From Arabidopsis thaliana (taxonomy: Eukaryota > Streptophyta > Magnoliopsida > Brassicales > Brassicaceae): a stretch of 64,000 nt of DNA. Positions 60,378 through 64,000 of this stretch are shown piece after piece; position 1 is the stretch's first letter, and every line of letters starts with the position of its first letter. Location: the NCBI RefSeq assembly GCF_000001735.4, contig NC_003070.9, positions 28,133,971-28,197,970 on the forward strand, given 5' to 3'. The position numbers and the translations under genes were made by a program. The notes beneath the pieces are model-generated. The model saw nothing but the letters and a program-made list of their open reading frames with translations. It was not told where the DNA came from and did no database searches.

Positions 60378-61915
60378 TCAATCTGAACCATCGGGAAAGC
60401 TATCCAACGCATCTTGTTTGCCATTAACGTAGAACTCTACCACAGCGTGCATTCGTTCGAGTTTATCTGGATGGTAATTGAGATGCACAATCACTGGCTT
60501 CAACTTCTTCAGTTCTTGATTCTTTCTCACTGTTTTGAAGAGTACCTTACTGTTCATGAACTCGTACATATCCATGACTCTCTTGGAAGCGTGTAAGCCA
60601 GTGTACCCTGGATGCGAAGGGTAAAAGAGTTGCTCGTTGAAAACCGCTTGGTCCCATGCCTCTGACTTAGAGAGTGTATCTGCCACACGATCGAGTAGGT
60701 CTATTGAAGGAATAGTTGGTCTTAGATAGAAAAACCCTGAATTGAAAACCCATATCCTCATTGTGTGTGCATACCTAGCCCATCCCATTGATGGTTCATC
60801 AAACACATCGTTGAAGCCATAAGCCGTGTTATTGTCGTGACCATCACTCATTGACTCAACATCAGAGTCTCTGTGTAAATGACTAAAAGGATTCTGCAAG
60901 AAGACAATGTCCACATCCGATAGAAGAACACTGTAACCAAGCTGCAAGAACTCTCTTAAGACGCGGAACTTCAGTCCGGAAACAGCGTGATTACCTCCGC
61001 TTTTTCCAACCATGTCCACTGCTTTATCTGGATCTCGCTTGTAAAACACAACCTCCTTCGATTCGCAGAAACTTTCCATGGAATCATCCAACGCGACAAT
61101 GAGGTAGTTTTGAATACCAACTCTCTTTACACTAGCAATCTGCAACTCCAACATTGGTTTCACATTTGAATTTGCAAGAACCACAATGATCTCTTTATTG
61201 ACAGCTACTTTCTCTAAAAGCTTAGCTAATCTCGGGTTAACAGACTCATCAGGAACAACAGTTGGATTAGTTCTCAGACTCTTGACAGTACCAAAAGGCC
61301 CTGCCTTTATCTCTGATCCCAAAACTAAGACTTGTTTCCTTGCATTCTCTGTTTCCTGTTCCGCCAACCGTACCTTCTCCGTTAGTTCTCTTACCTGCTT
61401 CCTTAACTCTGCGTTCTTTACCGAGATAATTGAAAAGTCTGATTTGAGCATTTTGACTCGTTCAGATGATTCACATGAAGCCAATCCATCCTGAACAATT
61501 CAAAAAACAGAGAAAAAAAATGAAACTTCACCAGTTAAACTCAAATGTTCAAGACATGCAATTTGTAGTTCTACTCAAAAATCCATGAAGATTTTGAATC
61601 TTCATAACAAACGCAAGAGACTCAAATTCTCAAATTCCAACAAACACTAATTCTAATCACAAATCGAGAGCTCGAGATTACAGAAAAATTTCTAAAAAAA
61701 GGAATTTGTAGATGTTTAAAGCATAAGATCTCTCTCAGTACCGTAGAGGTTGATTTCGAAATGCGTTCTTCGTTAGCAATCAAGGATGATCCCGAGTTAA
61801 AGAAGCCGTTCGGGAACAAGACGGAACAGACACAGCCGATAAGAATTCCGACAAAGATGGCAATCGCAATTCGAGATCCACGGAGCTGTTGGATCCTGTC
61901 TCTGCGACCCGCCAT
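60378..61915 (-). CDS. RRA2: Hydroxyproline arabinosyltransferase RRA2 (GT77)
   Basis: Two exons, 61742-61915 and 60378-61490, give 428 residues. It is a type II Golgi membrane protein: short basic head ([15 protein letters not shown]), one membrane anchor ([19 protein letters not shown]), a coiled-coil stem ([20 protein letters not shown]), then the GT77 catalytic domain with the DxD motif in [17 protein letters not shown] and [23 protein letters not shown] enzymes add the second arabinose to hydroxyproline-linked chains of extensins and root-hair wall proteins (established). I recognise At1g75110. RRA1 lies 1.1 kb to the right in the same orientation as a tandem copy. Confidence 0.94.
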
Positions 61916-63051
61916 TGCCGAAATGACGCAGAAGCCAAATTGATAAACCCTCTCTTATTCTGTGATCAAACTGTATTTCTGCAAGTTCATTTTATATGAG
62001 CCATTTGTATTTTTTTCTTTAAGTTTCATTTACTGTCTGTTGATCTGTTCTATAGTTCATTCTATTAACATACCATCCTGATAGAGAAATAAATAAGTGG
62101 GTTCTAATTTTTAAAATCATGTTACAAGGTTAACAAAATTATAATAATTTATATACTACAGTCTATAAAGAGTGGACTTGATCAATCATTTATGTACTAG
62201 TTAGGCAAAATTTGCCGAACCTACCACAAACCAAACTTCCATTCAATATTTAATTAAGCAGGATCGATAAGACTGTTCATTATTAAGGCTAAAGAGTAAT
62301 TAAGTTGAGCTAGACACCATCACAAGTAGGGGAAAGACATGGATTCATACAAACAGGATAAATGCACTTCTTGCAAGTAGATGATGATGTATTTACTACG
62401 GTTCCGATGAGATATCTGAGATCAGTCAGATCAACATGCAAAAAACGAGAAAAGCTATCTCCAAAAATCGCCGTAATGAAACAGTTTTGTAATGGATTTG
62501 GATAGCTTCACACTTTTTACAAGTATCGAACTGATGTCAGAGATGCCATCACTTCTTCCAAACCAGCCTTCGTGGGATTGGGCTTCATTGCTTCTTGATA
62601 AGCCATATTCTCCCCTTCTTTTCTTTCTTAAGAGACCAACGAAGCTCCTCTTCGGCGGTGGCTGACGGCCTTAAGGAATCAGAGCTTTCGTTTAGCCCTA
62701 AAATATAAAAGAGAAGTCGAAGGAAACCCTTAAAAATATAATGTGCTTGTTCGCCCCAATCAATTCCATCTCCCGCCAAGTATTTCTAGATTCGGCTATA
62801 GTATTCAAACTTAAATAACAAACATCATCTTATTAGTGAACACTTTCGTCTTCTGTGATCAAGCCCATAACATACTGACAGAGAAAGAGAGAAGTTGTTT
62901 AATTTTTCGATCGAAACGAAAAGAAATGGTTCCAATTTTCCTCAACCAACTTCCAAGTTTGACAAAACAAAAAAGCGGTTTAATAACCTAAACATCAGAA
63001 GAAGAAGAAGTTTGGTTCTTTCGATATCTTGCTTAACAAGCATATACTCCT
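61916..63051. other. Intergenic between RRA2 and RRA1
   Basis: About 1.1 kb: RRA2 promoter on the left, RRA1 3' UTR on the right, and a small ORF pair near 62517-62779 (separate entry). Confidence 0.5.
62517..62606 (-). CDS. Possible 29-residue ORF or gene fragment between RRA copies
   Basis: On the minus strand ATGGCTTATC opens a 29-codon ORF (MAYQEAMKPNPTKAGLEEVM, then ASLTSVRYL). A second open frame of 64 codons (62585-62779, MAGDGIDWGEQAHYIFKGFL at its start) lies just upstream and overlaps it in a different frame. Both have protein-like composition. They may be two pieces of one frameshifted gene remnant trapped between the tandem copies, or a small transcribed gene. I do not recognise a family. 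Confidence 0.25.
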   Translation of the reverse strand: MAYQEAMKPNPTKAGLEEVMASLTSVRYL

Positions 63052-64000
63052 CTATGAACCATCACGGAACCTATCAAGCGCATCTTGCTTGCCATTAACG
63101 TAGAACTCCACTGCAGCTTGCATTCTTTCGAGTTTATCTGAATGGTAATTCATATGAATAATCACCGGCTTCAGCTTCTTCATTTCCTCATCCTTTCTCA
63201 CCGTTTTGAAGAGGACCCTACTGTTCATGAACTCGTACACATCCATGACTCTCTTGGAAGCGTATAAGCCAGTGTATCCAGGATGCGAAGGGTAAAAGAG
63301 GTGCTGATTGAAAACTGCTTGGTCCCATCCCCCCGACTTAGAGAGTGTATCTGTCACCCGATCTAGTAGCTCGATTGAAGGAAGAGTTGGTCTTAGATAG
63401 AAAAACCCTGAATTGAAAACCCATATCCTGTTTGTGTAGACAGTCCGAGACCGTGTCATGGTTGGGTCATCAAACACATCGTTGAAGCCATAAGCTGTGT
63501 TATTGTCATGACCATCGCTCATGGACTCCACATCAGAGTCTCTGTACAGATGACCAAAAGGGTTCTGCAAGAATACAATGTCCACATCCGATAGAAGAAC
63601 ACCATAACCAAGCTGCAAGAACTCCCTTAAGACGCGGAATTTCAGTCCAGATACATCAGAACTCCTTCTGCTTTTCCCAACCACATCTATCGCGTTATCT
63701 GGATCTCTCTTGTAATATGCGACTTCATTCGATTTACAAAAGCTTTCTAAGGAATCATCCAACGGGACGACCAAGTAGTTTTGAATACCCACTCTCTTTA
63801 CGCTAGCAATCTGCACCTCCAACATTGGTTTCACATTGTTATTTGCAAGAACTACAATGATCTCTTTATTGACAGCTACTTTCTCTAAAAGCTTAGCTAA
63901 TCTGGGGTTAGCAGACTCGTCGGGAGCCACAGTTGGATTAGTTTGCAGACCCGTGACAGTGCCAAAAGGCCCTGCCTTGATCACTTCTTTTTGTTCCGCC
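63052..64000 (-). CDS. RRA1: Hydroxyproline arabinosyltransferase RRA1, 5' part outside window
   Basis: About 316 C-terminal codons, in frame to the window edge, so the N-terminal anchor and first exon lie to the right. Strongly similar to RRA2 throughout: [20 protein letters not shown], the DxD segment [20 protein letters not shown], and [20 protein letters not shown]. Differences cluster in [10 protein letters not shown] ([10 protein letters not shown] in RRA2) and [14 protein letters not shown] ([14 protein letters not shown]). The product is a Golgi GT77 extensin arabinosyltransferase; I take it as At1g75120. Confidence 0.93.
   Translation of the reverse strand, partial: AEQKEVIKAGPFGTVTGLQTNPTVAPDESANPRLAKLLEKVAVNKEIIVVLANNNVKPMLEVQIASVKRVGIQNYLVVPLDDSLESFCKSNEVAYYKRDPDNAIDVVGKSRRSSDVSGLKFRVLREFLQLGYGVLLSDVDIVFLQNPFGHLYRDSDVESMSDGHDNNTAYGFNDVFDDPTMTRSRTVYTNRIWVFNSGFFYLRPTLPSIELLDRVTDTLSKSGGWDQAVFNQHLFYPSHPGYTGLYASKRVMDVYEFMNSRVLFKTVRKDEEMKKLKPVIIHMNYHSDKLERMQAAVEFYVNGKQDALDRFRDGS

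Overview
The window is plant nuclear DNA. Genes carry short GT-AG introns, intergenic DNA is AT-rich, there is one nuclear tRNA, and chloroplast and mitochondrial proteins are nuclear-encoded. From recognised proteins and their order I read it as Arabidopsis thaliana chromosome 1, lower arm, about At1g74900 to At1g75120. Locus names are recalled from gene identity and order and were not searched. The layout is a typical gene-dense euchromatic arm with one TE-rich gap (26.6-29.6 kb).

Left part (1-30.6 kb): the 3' part of a mitochondrial PPR splicing factor (OTP43), tail to tail with KONJAC1 (GDP-mannose supply); betaine/aminoaldehyde dehydrogenase ALDH10A8; a truncated phytocyanin-like mini-gene; the AP2/ERF factor ORA47; an FLZ (DUF581) zinc-finger protein; the jasmonate repressor JAZ2; plastid ketoacyl-ACP synthase II (FAB1/KAS2); plastid ribosomal protein S9; a RING E3; a Helitron-like remnant; and an ELO-like membrane protein. 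ORA47 and JAZ2 lie about 4 kb apart, both with G-boxes upstream, so a jasmonate activator and a jasmonate repressor are neighbours.

Middle (31-50.6 kb): ARC3 (plastid division), LPAT4 (lysophosphatidate acyltransferase), three tandem thaumatin-like genes (TLP-3, PR5 and the At1g75050 gene), AFR1 (SAP30-like HDAC-complex subunit) and tRNA-Asp(GUC). Between TLP-3 and PR5 lies a fossil: the 3' end of AFR1, with a stop in the coding part, joined directly to a piece of LPAT4 intron 1. This is the expected breakpoint of a tandem duplication of an ancestral LPAT4-TLP-AFR1 block.

Right part (51-64 kb): the brassinosteroid factor BZR1, a TagI-type 3-methyladenine DNA glycosylase with a Stowaway-like MITE in intron 1, the auxilin-like chloroplast-movement protein JAC1, and tandem arabinosyltransferases RRA2 and RRA1 (RRA1 runs off the right edge).

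I found no wholly new multi-gene system. The most unusual items are the duplication breakpoint fossil, the 49-residue secreted phytocyanin-like mini-ORF, an ELO protein lacking the histidine box, an upstream ORF whose stop overlaps the BZR1 start codon, and a GC-AG intron in KJC1.
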